From Clostridium sp. AM49-4BH (GTDB lineage: Bacteria > Bacillota > Clostridia > Lachnospirales > Lachnospiraceae), in contig NZ_QUFB01000003.1 of assembly GCF_003478335.1 (NCBI RefSeq), positions 1 through 64,000 on the forward strand: a stretch of DNA of 64,000 nucleotides, written 5' to 3'. Made by a program: the position numbers and the translations under genes. Shown piece after piece: positions 29,658-38,999 of the stretch (position 1 is its first letter; each line of letters opens with the position of its first letter). The notes below the pieces were generated by a model. The model did no database searches and was not told where the DNA came from. It saw only the letters and a list, made by a program, of their open reading frames with translations.

Positions 29658-30670
29658 TTATTCATGCCCCGCATACCAATAGACTGTACCGCTCTTAAAG
29701 TCTATTTGATCATCTGTGTAATAATTCTCCGGTGCGTCTCTGACAATCGTTTCACTATCATTCGGATTTATTCTCTCCGGTAAATAACTCTCGTGGATAG
29801 CAACAACATTACCATTGGCATCTTTATACAATACCGTCCAATAACACTGAGCAGTTTTGCTTGTGGAACTATTTGTAAACGTGCTTTCCATTTCCAAGTT
29901 CCCGTTGTCCCTTATAAAAGAAATCTTTCCGCTAACATATTTTGCCATACTTGTACAGTCATCATCAAGATCTAGTGTTATTTTCGTAATCTTTGTCTTT
30001 GACGGAACAAGACTTTCACGGTTATAATCCGTTAAATCAAAAGGTCCTTCACAAGTTGCCGTATACCAAGTACGCTTCGCACCCAAATATTTCGCATTAA
30101 TTGTAATATCGTTTAATAATCTGCCTCTATCATCATATATGTTGCAGGTTACATCCATAGATGGAATAAAATAATTCGATCCATTATATATTGCGAACAA
30201 AATATTTCCGTCTTTTAAGCGACTAACCTTAAGACTAATACTGTTCTTTATTTTCGTTTCAACAGTAGATGCTGTCGATGTATTTTTTTTCGTTGTCGGA
30301 GTTTTTTTCGTACTGGTTCTTCCGGCACTTGTTTTTTTCTTTGATTTTTTCTTCGCCTTTACAACTATTTTGGCGTACCATCTCTGTTTACCCGCCTTAA
30401 CCGTTATCCTAGCTACACCTTTTCTACGTGCTTTGATCACAATGCTGGTTTTCTTGCGTTTTACAATTTTTATAACACGTTTCCCCGATGTTATTTTCCA
30501 CTTTGTTTTCTTCTTACAATTATTGATTCTCAATATATCCTTCTGTCCCACCCTAAGTGTAAATTTGTTCACACTCTTTGCCTCGGCGTTCATAGCAGCA
30601 CGAGAGCTGCATCCGATCATTAATGTACAGATTAATACTATTGCAAATATGCGTTTTATTTGTTAGTCAT
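29658..30670 (-). CDS. lipoprotein with Ig-like and FxLYD-like domains, frameshifted at its fifth codon in this sequence
   Basis: The ATG at 30670 follows GGAGGAATTATA and reads M-T-N-K-stop. One extra A in the AAA run (plus 30659-30661) gives MTNKIKRIFAIVLICTLMIG-C, a signal peptide with lipobox, and a 337-aa protein. The mature part has a very basic Ig/Big_2-like domain (LRVGQKDILRINNC...ARITVKAGKQRWYAKIVVKAKK), a Lys/Ser/Thr linker and a C-terminal beta-sandwich (about 150-337: FAIYNGSN..., FTNSSTSKTAQCYWTVLYKDANGNVV) of the kind found in extracytoplasmic lipoproteins. Ligand and role are unknown. Promoter and hairpin lie at 30727-30789. Confidence 0.75.
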
Positions 30671-30726
30671 TATAATTCCTCCTGTTCAAACTCAGTAGCG
30701 TCTTGTCCTCTCAAAATCGCCATCTG

Positions 30727-30789
30727 ATTATCACAATATGATACATTCAAATCAATTTGCGAATTGTCTTCATCCGCAAATTGATTTGA
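30727..30789 (-). promoter_or_regulatory. lipoprotein promoter overlapping a 15-bp perfect inverted repeat
   Basis: The minus-strand promoter is TTGATT (30755-30750), 17 bp, GATAAT (30732-30727). The -35 lies inside the left arm of an inverted repeat, TCAAATCAATTTGCG (30747-30761) with its exact complement at 30775-30789. The repeat begins 12 bp after the stop of the zinc-ribbon gene, so it can be that gene's transcript end, an operator for the lipoprotein, or both. Confidence 0.55.
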
Positions 30790-30800
30790 AAAAGATTTTT

Positions 30801-31034
30801 TTATCCGTGCAAAACATATTGAATGGCTTTCACAATTCCATCAAGCTGATTTGTAATATCCAAAAACAACAAGATTAATCCCATTACAAAAATCCAAATT
30901 ACTCCCGATATGATCTGCTTCATGATAAATTTCTTTTTAGCTTCATCAGACATTTGCAATACCGTTCCACAGCTTGGACAATAAGTTGTCTGATCATCGC
31001 ATTGCTTTCCACATTTTGTACAAAATTTTGCCAT
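30801..31034 (-). CDS. small zinc-ribbon membrane protein
   Basis: 77 aa. An N-terminal zinc ribbon (CTKCGKQC...YCPSCGTVL, residues 6-27) is followed by one membrane helix (about 40-60, GVIWIFVMGLILLFL). This zinc_ribbon_2 plus helix layout is common in Firmicutes membrane proteins of unknown role. GGAGGT and a promoter at 31064-31093 precede it, so it is independently expressed. Confidence 0.75.
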   Translation of the reverse strand: MAKFCTKCGKQCDDQTTYCPSCGTVLQMSDEAKKKFIMKQIISGVIWIFVMGLILLFLDITNQLDGIVKAIQYVLHG

Positions 31035-31063
31035 TTTTCTACCTCCAATTTAACTATGTCGTT

Positions 31064-31093
31064 ATTATAAGCTTCTACAGGTGGTAATTGTAA
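31064..31093 (-). promoter_or_regulatory. promoter of the zinc-ribbon protein gene
   Basis: On the minus strand TTACAA (31093-31088), 18 bp, TATAAT (31069-31064). The start codon is 30 bp further on with GGAGGT between. Confidence 0.55.
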
Positions 31094-31278
31094 CCGAGGG
31101 TTGTTCTATTCTCTTTTCCGTTATTTTCATTTTCGCAATTTCCCTAAAGCATGATAAATTCAATCTAAAACACACTTTTTGAACGGTTATTTATGCAAAC
31201 ATTGTGCGTATTCGACAATTATTAGAATTAACTTCGTTAAAAATAACAATAATTTTTTTCAATCTTCTCCATATATTT

Positions 31279-31319
31279 AAAATGACCGTTTCGCAAAATC
31301 TAAGCGAAACGGTCATTTT
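31279..31319. terminator. bidirectional hairpin with 16-bp perfect stem
   Basis: AAAATGACCGTTTCGC pairs exactly with GCGAAACGGTCATTTT around 9 nt. It lies 18 bp past the stop of the 49-aa gene and has A/T tracts built into the stem on both strands. Nothing else is visible in 31094-31278. Confidence 0.75.
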
Positions 31320-31336
31320 AATATGTCTTCTAGCAT

Positions 31337-31486
31337 CTATTTCCCAGCATCATCCGTCAATATCTGTTGTGTTTTCTGTTTCCCTGATAAATTATTATCC
31401 GTACTTTGTTCTGGAATTAAAGCAATGATCGCCAATGCCATTACTAACAACAATGCTGCAATTTTAATAAGATTACTTTTTCCCAT
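31337..31486 (-). CDS. 49-aa membrane peptide gene (short, previously easy to miss)
   Basis: An ideal AAGGAG site precedes the ATG. The frame gives MGKSNLIKIAALLLVMALAI... with one membrane helix or uncleaved signal (residues 5-24), then a polar 25-residue tail rich in Gln, Thr and Asp ending DDAGK. A strong terminator follows 18 bp after the stop, and an inverted repeat resembling that upstream of the cohesin operon lies about 210 bp upstream (31695-31717). No family is recognised. A small membrane regulator or a secreted signalling peptide are both possible. Confidence 0.65.
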   Translation of the reverse strand: MGKSNLIKIAALLLVMALAIIALIPEQSTDNNLSGKQKTQQILTDDAGK

Positions 31487-31694
31487 GGTATCTTACTCCT
31501 TCCCTCTTCATGCAACTTTTTTACTTACCTCACGCTAAGCATACACCATCTATGTTCAAATATTTCTCCGTTTTTTTCATTCCTTTTATAATCACTACAA
31601 TGATCGATTTTATCTGATTTATTCTAGGTTTCTATCACTACAAAAAATATTTTTTCTTCGACCGCCACTCGACGATTTGTAAATTATGCATAAT

Positions 31695-31717
31695 TTTCAC
31701 TCATAATTTTTGTGAAA
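31695..31717 (-). promoter_or_regulatory. TTTCAC-N11-GTGAAA site, copy 2
   Basis: Inverted repeat TTTCAC (31695-31700)/GTGAAA (31712-31717). The surrounding 60 bp align with the region around 38822-38844, including the adjoining AATTnTGCA block. It lies upstream of the 49-aa peptide gene. Nothing else is recognisable in 31487-31694. Confidence 0.45.
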
Positions 31718-31732
31718 GTTTTTTTCAAAAAA

Positions 31733-31759
31733 AGAGGATCGCTAAAATAACGATCCTCT
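31733..31759 (-). terminator. terminator of the cohesin operon
   Basis: AGAGGATCG/CGATCCTCT stem. On the minus strand it is followed directly by TTTTTTTG. It lies about 60 bp past the stop at 31818. Confidence 0.85.
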
Positions 31760-31817
31760 CTTGCTACTACTTGCCAAATGCTATCATAACTTATGTACAG
31801 TTAGGCATTTCAGCATA

Positions 31818-34800
31818 TTATTCTGCTACTACATACTGAACCCATCTCTTAACATTACTAATACTGTCAGATGCCTCTACCTTTGTAGTAGACTCTTTGC
31901 TTTCGACCTTCTTCAGATAATATGTGTATACTTTAGAACGGTCTGCATAACGATACTGTGTTTTATAGGAGGATACCACTTGTCTTGTAGATTCTCCATA
32001 CCAACATGGAGCACTTCCGTATAAATTGAAATAACCTCCAATTTGTTTTGAATACTGATTACCTACACAGGCAAGCTGAGCTCCCCAACCTCGTTCCTGA
32101 TAATTGGTGCAAGACTTTCCACCCCACACACCAGAACAAGGTCCGGATGTTCTTCCATCTGCAGATAAATATCTAATGTAATTATACTGCGTGGCATATC
32201 CATTAGGAACAGACCGCGTCTCAACCTTTCTAGAATCACTGCCACTAATATTACCATCTGACCAGCCGCTCCAGCCTCCATATGGTCCCCATACCCAAGA
32301 AGAATCATATAAGGTATAACCTGCTACTGAGCTATTGCTAGACGTAATTTTTGTTGTGTAATCATACGTCCACTTTTCGCCAACGATTGTAGCATTATCT
32401 GGAACTTCTGATTCCAATACCCAATCCATAGAACCATACTTTAACTTATTGTAACTGTCCTCATTAATTGTCACAAGTTTTCCACTTGTAAAGTTCAGCA
32501 AAGAATCGCCTTCCACTTTACCGTAGATCATATAGTCACCTGTCAATACTAATTTACCAACAATATTAGCATTCAATCTCGTCAAGGACACATCCTTGGA
32601 CAATACAACGTTAGAACTTGTCGATTCCAACTTAATCGTACCATATAACGAAATATCTGTCTTATCAGCAGACAATATCATGGCAAATCCATTTGTCTTA
32701 GCAGATATTCTTGCCAAATTCAGTTTTGCAGAAGAACATACGACCGGAGCTGATTTATTGTCCTCAAATACAAAACCGTTCAGTGTAGTTTCTTTAGCAT
32801 CGGAAGAAATTTTAAGTCCTTTATATGCTTTATTGCCACCATTTAATTCAAAATAATCTGTTGACTTTGTTATATCATATGTCTTATTTGCTAACGTATC
32901 TTCCATATCAGCCAGATTAACAATTAACTTGGTAGCTCCTGAGGTAATTGCCGCATTGGCAATATCACTATTCTTGGCATTTACTGTAACTTTTCCTGCT
33001 CCGGTAAATGCATTTTTGCCAAGCTTCTTAATGTTTGTAGTTACCGTAAAATCATCCAAACTGCTACATCCACTAAACGCTTTATCGCCAATAGTTTGTA
33101 GTCCCTCTGCCTTGACAGAAGTAAGTGATGAACATCCTTCGAAAGCTTGATCTGGTATTTCCGTAATATGCTTGCTAAGTTTGATTGACTTAAGCTTATC
33201 ATTTCCGGCAAAAGCATCTTTTTCGATACCAACGATCTTAACAACGGATGTTGTTCCGTCACCGTTGTCGGTAGAAATATAGTCTGGAATATACACATTA
33301 GTTCCTTCACCAGTGTAATCTACAACCGTACCTGTTTCACTATCATAAACAAGCCCCTTGGATCTAACCAATGCATTATCAATATACTGATTTACTTCAA
33401 ACGGAACTTCAAATGGTAAAATTCCATTTTCATAATCATTAAAGTTATGTGTCTGCTTCGAATAGTCAATGAAATCGTATGTGTCATCATCCTGTACACC
33501 ATATGTATATACATAATAGGAACTAGACGCAATATCATATCCTACAACTGCAAAGACATGAATGGTTCCAGCACATACCATTCTGTAATATCCCTCTGGA
33601 GCATCCGCATTCGAATACGTCTTAGAAGTCGTTTCCGTCTTTTGCGTCGAATAGGACAAAGCCGATGAATATTGATTTGATTCAGACGACGTGCTACTGT
33701 CTGATGTAGATAACGCTTCTGATCCCCCCTCTGAATACGTTTTGTTGTATCCATAGGTATCACTCACCTTACTGCTAAGCATCTGAGAATGTGACGAACT
33801 TTTGCTCGCTGACATACTTTGTTCTACACTATCTTTGCTTCCCCAATAACGACTATCCGTCGTAGTGTCTGTATGTTCTTCGTTCTTTGTCCTTTCTCCA
33901 TTTACTTCTCCATAAACTTTTCCACCAATTTTAAAACCTTTCTCGCCTCCAACACTTCCACCATCAATGCCCAAATTGGCAGTTTTTTTCTTGGAATATT
34001 CTCCATTGACTTCTAATCCTGCCTTAAAACCAAGCTTAGAAGTTACACCATTTTTATCCGTTACAGTATGGTCTGTACTACCTCCATCTTCTACGCTATT
34101 AAGTGTAACTAAACTTGCACTTGCTACAGAACTGCTGGCATCGACCACTTCTTTTCCACTTTCATCAGTATGACTCTGCATCAAAGTTAAACTATTATTC
34201 CAATTTTTCGATAAAGACCACGCAGTTGTACGCGTTGTTGAATTTGCAATCGCATTAACAATTGATTTAGATGTCGCCTCTGTAACCGTTCCACTTGATG
34301 TGATCGTTTCAGATACAGTGAGACCACTTGTATTACCAAAATCTTTAATTGTATACAATGGAACATTTTCCATCTGACCAATTTCATAAGCGAACAAATA
34401 CTGCCCCTCTTTTTCATCCTCGACAATCATTGGCTCGCCTAACTGTTTTACCGGTCTTGTCTGATTTCTCTTACTGGTCCAGTTTGCATGTAAGGTAATG
34501 TTTCCGGTTTTACCCAATGGAATCTTATCAACAAGATTATCTTTCTCATCGGTCCATCCCATAAATGTATAGCCAAACCACTCAGGATTTGTCAATGTCG
34601 CACCCTCATTTACCTTGTATTTAATGCTATCCACTTTTGCCAATGGTGAATCAAAAGTAATCGTATACTCTCTTGCTGTCCAATGCGCATACAGATCAAT
34701 ATTACCCGTTTCGCCTGCAGCAATCTGTTTTATCTGCTTGGCATTAGAGCCTTCTCCATCATACCAGCCTTCGAAAATATAGCCTTCACAACTAATATTC

Positions 34801-35918
34801 TTCAATGTTAAACCAGTTTCAGAGCTATATGTATTCGGGTTTGTATTTTCAATTTCCTGCTTCTGCAAATATGCATCATCCTCATACAGATGATACGTAA
34901 TAGAATTCTCCGAATTCTCCAATGGTGGAACAACTTCCTGTTTTACTAACACTGCGCCACACTCACCACAATGTGAGCCTTCGGTAAGTCCTGTACTTTC
35001 TGAAGTGGCAGCTACTGCAGCATCTACCACGGAAACATGTCCCTTAGCTGGAATTACAGTATCTTCCAATTTGATATTATTAAGACCTTTTTCGTCGCTA
35101 TAATATTTACCACAAGAGGTGCAGTAATAATAAGCCTGATTACCCTTTTCAGTACAAGTAGCTTCCTTTGCCTCAACTGCCTTCATGGTATGGGTGTGTT
35201 TCTCCGTTGTCGTACCAAGATTCACGCCATATCCACCTGCAATATATCGACGCACAAGAATGACATCTGCTGAGTTAATTCTTCCATCCTCATTGACATC
35301 ACAAGCTTTCTCGTTAATAGTCTGCTCATATCCACCTGCTATCTGTCTTCTCATCATAATGACATCTGTAGAATTAATTTTGTTGTCCTCATTAAGGTCA
35401 CCTGGTGTAAATGCAGAAATTCCAATTTCGCCATCTTCTGTTTTTACATCTACAGCATTCAAATCTGCATCAACCATATCTCCAGCGTCACAAGATACAC
35501 TAATCTTATAGCTTTCTCCTGATTTTGCAGTGTCGCTCACCTTAAAAGAAAGTTTTAAGATGGTGCCATCTTTGATGTCATCCGCTGTTATTTCCTGTCC
35601 ATCCCATACGAATTTACATGGAGACTGTATTTTTCCCGGTTTTGTCAATACTAGAGAAGAGAACGCATCTCCTGCAGTTGCATCAGTAAGCGTCAGACCC
35701 TCATCATATTTCAAACTAACAGCTGCTCCTAATATTCCCGGATTATCTTTTACATCAACAGTAACATCTACTGTTGCACCAGGCTTCGCTGTCTGACTTT
35801 GCACAGAAAGTGTAACCTGTTTTTTAGCTGTGTCTGCCTTTACATAATGCGACGGACAACCGGTCACAATCATAGCAGCAGCAAGCACACTGACAATAAT
35901 TTTTTTTTCTATTTTCAT
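31818..35918 (-). CDS. cohesin-dockerin surface protein with InlB, LRR and large beta-rich modules
   Basis: 1366 aa. A signal peptide with possible lipobox (VTGC21) is followed by a cohesin-like domain (about 35-168: NPGILG, LTKPGKI, CKFVWDGQEI). Next is a complete type I dockerin (about 172-230) with two calcium loops, GDLNEDNKINSTDV and CDVNEDGRINSADV, each ending RR-x-IAGG. Then come a Cys-pair repeat region (240-330, CTSCGKYY and CGECGAVL), two InlB repeats (340-482), a long Ser/Thr-rich amphipathic region (490-800), BspA-type LRRs (about 890-980) and a Trp/Tyr-rich C-terminus. A cohesin and a dockerin on one chain make it a potential adaptor scaffoldin. AAGGAG precedes the ATG. It is the third gene of the cohesin operon. 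Confidence 0.85.
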   Translation of the reverse strand: MKIEKKIIVSVLAAAMIVTGCPSHYVKADTAKKQVTLSVQSQTAKPGATVDVTVDVKDNPGILGAAVSLKYDEGLTLTDATAGDAFSSLVLTKPGKIQSPCKFVWDGQEITADDIKDGTILKLSFKVSDTAKSGESYKISVSCDAGDMVDADLNAVDVKTEDGEIGISAFTPGDLNEDNKINSTDVIMMRRQIAGGYEQTINEKACDVNEDGRINSADVILVRRYIAGGYGVNLGTTTEKHTHTMKAVEAKEATCTEKGNQAYYYCTSCGKYYSDEKGLNNIKLEDTVIPAKGHVSVVDAAVAATSESTGLTEGSHCGECGAVLVKQEVVPPLENSENSITYHLYEDDAYLQKQEIENTNPNTYSSETGLTLKNISCEGYIFEGWYDGEGSNAKQIKQIAAGETGNIDLYAHWTAREYTITFDSPLAKVDSIKYKVNEGATLTNPEWFGYTFMGWTDEKDNLVDKIPLGKTGNITLHANWTSKRNQTRPVKQLGEPMIVEDEKEGQYLFAYEIGQMENVPLYTIKDFGNTSGLTVSETITSSGTVTEATSKSIVNAIANSTTRTTAWSLSKNWNNSLTLMQSHTDESGKEVVDASSSVASASLVTLNSVEDGGSTDHTVTDKNGVTSKLGFKAGLEVNGEYSKKKTANLGIDGGSVGGEKGFKIGGKVYGEVNGERTKNEEHTDTTTDSRYWGSKDSVEQSMSASKSSSHSQMLSSKVSDTYGYNKTYSEGGSEALSTSDSSTSSESNQYSSALSYSTQKTETTSKTYSNADAPEGYYRMVCAGTIHVFAVVGYDIASSSYYVYTYGVQDDDTYDFIDYSKQTHNFNDYENGILPFEVPFEVNQYIDNALVRSKGLVYDSETGTVVDYTGEGTNVYIPDYISTDNGDGTTSVVKIVGIEKDAFAGNDKLKSIKLSKHITEIPDQAFEGCSSLTSVKAEGLQTIGDKAFSGCSSLDDFTVTTNIKKLGKNAFTGAGKVTVNAKNSDIANAAITSGATKLIVNLADMEDTLANKTYDITKSTDYFELNGGNKAYKGLKISSDAKETTLNGFVFEDNKSAPVVCSSAKLNLARISAKTNGFAMILSADKTDISLYGTIKLESTSSNVVLSKDVSLTRLNANIVGKLVLTGDYMIYGKVEGDSLLNFTSGKLVTINEDSYNKLKYGSMDWVLESEVPDNATIVGEKWTYDYTTKITSSNSSVAGYTLYDSSWVWGPYGGWSGWSDGNISGSDSRKVETRSVPNGYATQYNYIRYLSADGRTSGPCSGVWGGKSCTNYQERGWGAQLACVGNQYSKQIGGYFNLYGSAPCWYGESTRQVVSSYKTQYRYADRSKVYTYYLKKVESKESTTKVEASDSISNVKRWVQYVVAE

Positions 35919-35943
35919 AAATGCTCCTTTCTCACATCTAATG

Positions 35944-37614
35944 TTAAGATGCGTCTTTTACTATAGTTATTGTTCCATTGCGTAATTCCAGATCAATTGG
36001 CATTAAATCGCCATTTACAATATCACCGGAATTATAATAAAATCCAATGTCATACTCTCCTTCTGCAGCTTCTTCCGAAACATCAAAGGTCAATAACAGC
36101 ATTACACCGTCTTTTACATTATCTTGGGTGATTGATTCACCATCCCACGTAAATTTGCAATTATTTTTTAGGATATTTGCCTTTGTCATAACTAATGCAT
36201 CTTTAAGTGCATCTCCATTTGAGGCATCTGTTAACGTCAGAATTTTGTCGTTATAATCTATCCCCAAAGTCATGCCCAAAATTCCAGGATTGCTATTAAT
36301 ATACACCGGTACTTGTACTGTTTTCGCACCTGGAGATGTCTTTACATCTCCGACAATAATTGCCGAAGTCATATCCTTCTCATACGTTGCTGTGACAAGC
36401 AAATCCTCTGTCACGTTATCATATGCCTTATCCCATGATTGGAAATTATAACCTATTCTCTTTGGAACATTTGGTGCAACTGCAGCTTTCCCAGCCTCCA
36501 CAGTTTCTTCTTTCAGGACTGTATTGTCATAATCCACAAACTTCACCTTGAACGGTCCTGTAGGACTTGCCGTAGGCTCACTACTTGGCTTAGTACTTGG
36601 TGCTACCGTAGGCTGCACTGTCGGTTTACTACTTGGTGGCACTGTTGGTATTGTTGTTGCCCCTGGGTTCTTTGTTGGTTCAGGTTGTCCAGAAGACGAA
36701 GGTAACTGTATGTATTTTAGTCCCTCAAAACAAAAGGAAACTGATATTACATCACCTTTATTCACAGGTATTTTCTGTGTACCAAGTGTTTCAGATGCAT
36801 CATCAACATAGTCATATGGATTCCTTAACGCAAAACGATAATACCCATTTTCATCACTATCAAACCACCCTTCACCCAATTCGAGAGAACGATCATTAAT
36901 CTTAACTTCTGTAACGAAACCAAACATTTTATCTTTAACATCGTTATATTTCATGTTGGTATCAACCGTCAATACCGCAATATCTGTGTCTGCATTTTGC
37001 ACAGTATATGTTGCAGTATATGTTCCATCCTCTGTAATATAAACTGCACCATCTTGATAACCAAATCTATAATCTTTCCAATTCTTTCCAGCATATCCTA
37101 TTGCTGCCTTAACTGCCGGTCCGGTTGGCTCTGGAGACGGTGTTATTGTTGGCGCATTTGTCGGAACCGGTTGTGTAGAAGCTTTAGGAGCTTCTGTAAC
37201 ACTTGGTTGTTTTGTCACAATCGGCTTCTTCGTTGCTGTCGGTCGCTTCTTTATTGGCTGCACAACGATGCGGCAAGAAGCCTTTGCTTTTTTGTTTTTC
37301 TTGGAAATAGCAGTGATTTTTACTGTACCAGCTCTTTTTGCCTTAACAACACCTGAATTGCTAACTGTCGCAATACGTTTATTGCTAGATTTCCATTTCA
37401 CTTTTTTGGTTGCTTTATTGGGCTTTACTTTCTTTACTTTTAACTTATACTTTTGCCCAACAAACATCTTTTTGGTTTTCACAGACAAATATATTTTTTT
37501 TGGTTTCTTTGTCTGTTTTGCATCTGCATTTGGTGCAATACTTAACACAGTCAAACACATGATCAGACCAATTGCCAGATGCTTTTTCATCTTTGAAACA
37601 TAATCAAGTTTCAT
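35944..37614 (-). CDS. secreted cohesin protein with Big_2, carbohydrate-binding-like and InlB modules
   Basis: 556 aa from the ATG at 37614, which follows GGAGGG. Modules in order: signal peptide (1-32), lysine-rich Big_2 (36-118), Thr/Pro linker, a beta-sandwich module (168-300) like those of the protein at 18697 (AGKNW, ITEDGTYTATYT, VDTNM, RNPYDY), a Pro/Thr/Ser linker (305-353), an InlB-type repeat (355-412) and a C-terminal cohesin-like domain (418-555: NPGILGMTLGIDYND, LTKAN, CKFTWDGESI, NGDLMPIDLE). It has no dockerin and no sorting motif. It follows the 37644 gene by 29 bp and precedes the cohesin-dockerin gene by 25 bp. The likely role is anchoring dockerin-bearing partners, possibly to polysaccharide. 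Confidence 0.82.
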   Translation of the reverse strand: MKLDYVSKMKKHLAIGLIMCLTVLSIAPNADAKQTKKPKKIYLSVKTKKMFVGQKYKLKVKKVKPNKATKKVKWKSSNKRIATVSNSGVVKAKRAGTVKITAISKKNKKAKASCRIVVQPIKKRPTATKKPIVTKQPSVTEAPKASTQPVPTNAPTITPSPEPTGPAVKAAIGYAGKNWKDYRFGYQDGAVYITEDGTYTATYTVQNADTDIAVLTVDTNMKYNDVKDKMFGFVTEVKINDRSLELGEGWFDSDENGYYRFALRNPYDYVDDASETLGTQKIPVNKGDVISVSFCFEGLKYIQLPSSSGQPEPTKNPGATTIPTVPPSSKPTVQPTVAPSTKPSSEPTASPTGPFKVKFVDYDNTVLKEETVEAGKAAVAPNVPKRIGYNFQSWDKAYDNVTEDLLVTATYEKDMTSAIIVGDVKTSPGAKTVQVPVYINSNPGILGMTLGIDYNDKILTLTDASNGDALKDALVMTKANILKNNCKFTWDGESITQDNVKDGVMLLLTFDVSEEAAEGEYDIGFYYNSGDIVNGDLMPIDLELRNGTITIVKDAS

Positions 37615-37643
37615 CACTATCCCTCCTTCTGTATTTTTGACCA

Positions 37644-38621
37644 TTAATGTGTAATTGTTATTTTTCCATTTGCGATTAATGGTGACACGGGCAATAAATT
37701 TTTATCTATCACATCTCCTTCCTCATATTTTATTTTTATTTGATACACTCCCGAAGTCGTTGACTTAGGAATGTCAAATAACAACTCTGCTATCTCTCCA
37801 TCCTGAATTTGATAGTCTTCAATCTGCTGTCCATCCCACATACATTTACAGCCATTCTTTAATTTTCCTGCTTTTGTTAATGTCAAAATATCTTTGAAAG
37901 CCTTTCCATTTTTAATATCTTTCAATTTCAGCCGGCTGTCATCATAATATACAGACCAAGTCATTCCCAAAATTCCAGTGTTGTTTGCTATTTTTACCGG
38001 TACCTTCACATTAGTTTGTCCTGGCTGCACTTTAACATTTGCAACTGTTATCCTAGTTACCGTATTGTCTTCTTTATAAAGTGCTTTTATCTGTAAATCA
38101 GATTTTATATGTTCATAAGATTTATTCCATTTATCAAAACGATAGTTCTTTCTTTCCTTTACTATTGGGGGTGTTGCATTTTTATTTTGTAATACAATTT
38201 CTGTTTTTAACACATTATTGTCGTAATCCATAAATGTAACCTTATGTGTACGTTGACTACTTTTTTGCTTTTTATCAGATTTTCCAACCACAATGCGATT
38301 TCCATCCGAAAGATGAAGCATCAGCTCACGATTGTCATCCGTGGCGTAACCAACCACTCTAACGCAATCTTTTTCTGCATAATGTTTTTTCTTTGTCAGG
38401 GAATACTGTGATATTTTTTGTTTACCAATCTGACAATTCTTCTTATCAATAACCACCAACTTATCCAATAGCGAATCGCACCATTCTTTCTCTGACCCCT
38501 CAAAATTATTATCTCCAATTACATGCGTAATAGCATTTTGTCGGCTCGCTATATAGATGCCTCCTAATGCCAATGCCACAGCTATAACACTTGTCCATAC
38601 AATTTTTTTATTAAATTTCAT
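37644..38621 (-). CDS. membrane-anchored cohesin protein
   Basis: 325 aa. An N-terminal membrane segment (about 8-25) without an obvious cleavage site suggests an anchored protein. A lysine-rich region (30-115) leads to an InlB-type repeat (about 118-182, VTFMDYDNNVLKTEIV, FDKWNKSYEHIKSDLQI) and a cohesin-like domain (about 190-325: NTGILGMTWSVYYDD, LTKAGKLKNGCKCMWDGQQI, GDVIDKNLLPV). It is the shortest of the three cohesin proteins and the best candidate for tethering the others at the membrane (inference). GGGAGTGA precedes the ATG. It is first in the operon, after an upstream region carrying the TTTCAC-N11-GTGAAA site. Confidence 0.8.
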   Translation of the reverse strand: MKFNKKIVWTSVIAVALALGGIYIASRQNAITHVIGDNNFEGSEKEWCDSLLDKLVVIDKKNCQIGKQKISQYSLTKKKHYAEKDCVRVVGYATDDNRELMLHLSDGNRIVVGKSDKKQKSSQRTHKVTFMDYDNNVLKTEIVLQNKNATPPIVKERKNYRFDKWNKSYEHIKSDLQIKALYKEDNTVTRITVANVKVQPGQTNVKVPVKIANNTGILGMTWSVYYDDSRLKLKDIKNGKAFKDILTLTKAGKLKNGCKCMWDGQQIEDYQIQDGEIAELLFDIPKSTTSGVYQIKIKYEEGDVIDKNLLPVSPLIANGKITITH

Positions 38622-38821
38622 CTGTAATAATCACTCCCAGCTTAAATTTTATATTTTTAACGTTCCTATCATACCCTATCGTTTACCATTGAAATTTCCA
38701 ATTTTTTCAATATCTTTCATAGACCTCAATTTGATTAAATCCGCTCTATTTCTGCATCTTATTTTTATGCTGATCATGTTCATTCTACATTACACCGGGT
38801 GAATTGTATAATTTGCACAAT

Positions 38822-38844
38822 TTTCACATGTGAACTTTGTGAAA
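38822..38844 (-). promoter_or_regulatory. TTTCAC-N11-GTGAAA site upstream of the cohesin operon, copy 1
   Basis: TTTCAC (38822-38827) and GTGAAA (38839-38844) with the same 11-bp spacer as 31695-31717. A nested TTCACATGTGAA palindrome is at 38823-38834. On the minus strand TATACA lies close downstream. It is located between the GH5 terminator and the cohesin operon, about 200 bp from the ATG at 38621. No gene is visible in 38622-38821. Confidence 0.45.
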
Positions 38845-38932
38845 CTTTTTCGCAAAAAAAATATATTTTTGCCCCGCCGTCTTAACCTTACAATTCTTCA
38901 GCTCGCTTTCTATAAACATCCGTACTATAAAA

Positions 38933-38954
38933 GAGACCGCCAATCGGCAGTCTC
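38933..38954 (-). terminator. terminator of the GH5 gene
   Basis: GAGACCGCC pairs with GGCAGTCTC (one mismatch) around AATC. On the minus strand TTTTA follows. It separates the GH5 transcript from the cohesin operon. Confidence 0.65.
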
Positions 38955-38999
38955 CTCTATATCCCACAACACTTATCTTTCTTTAATTCCTCGATATCC

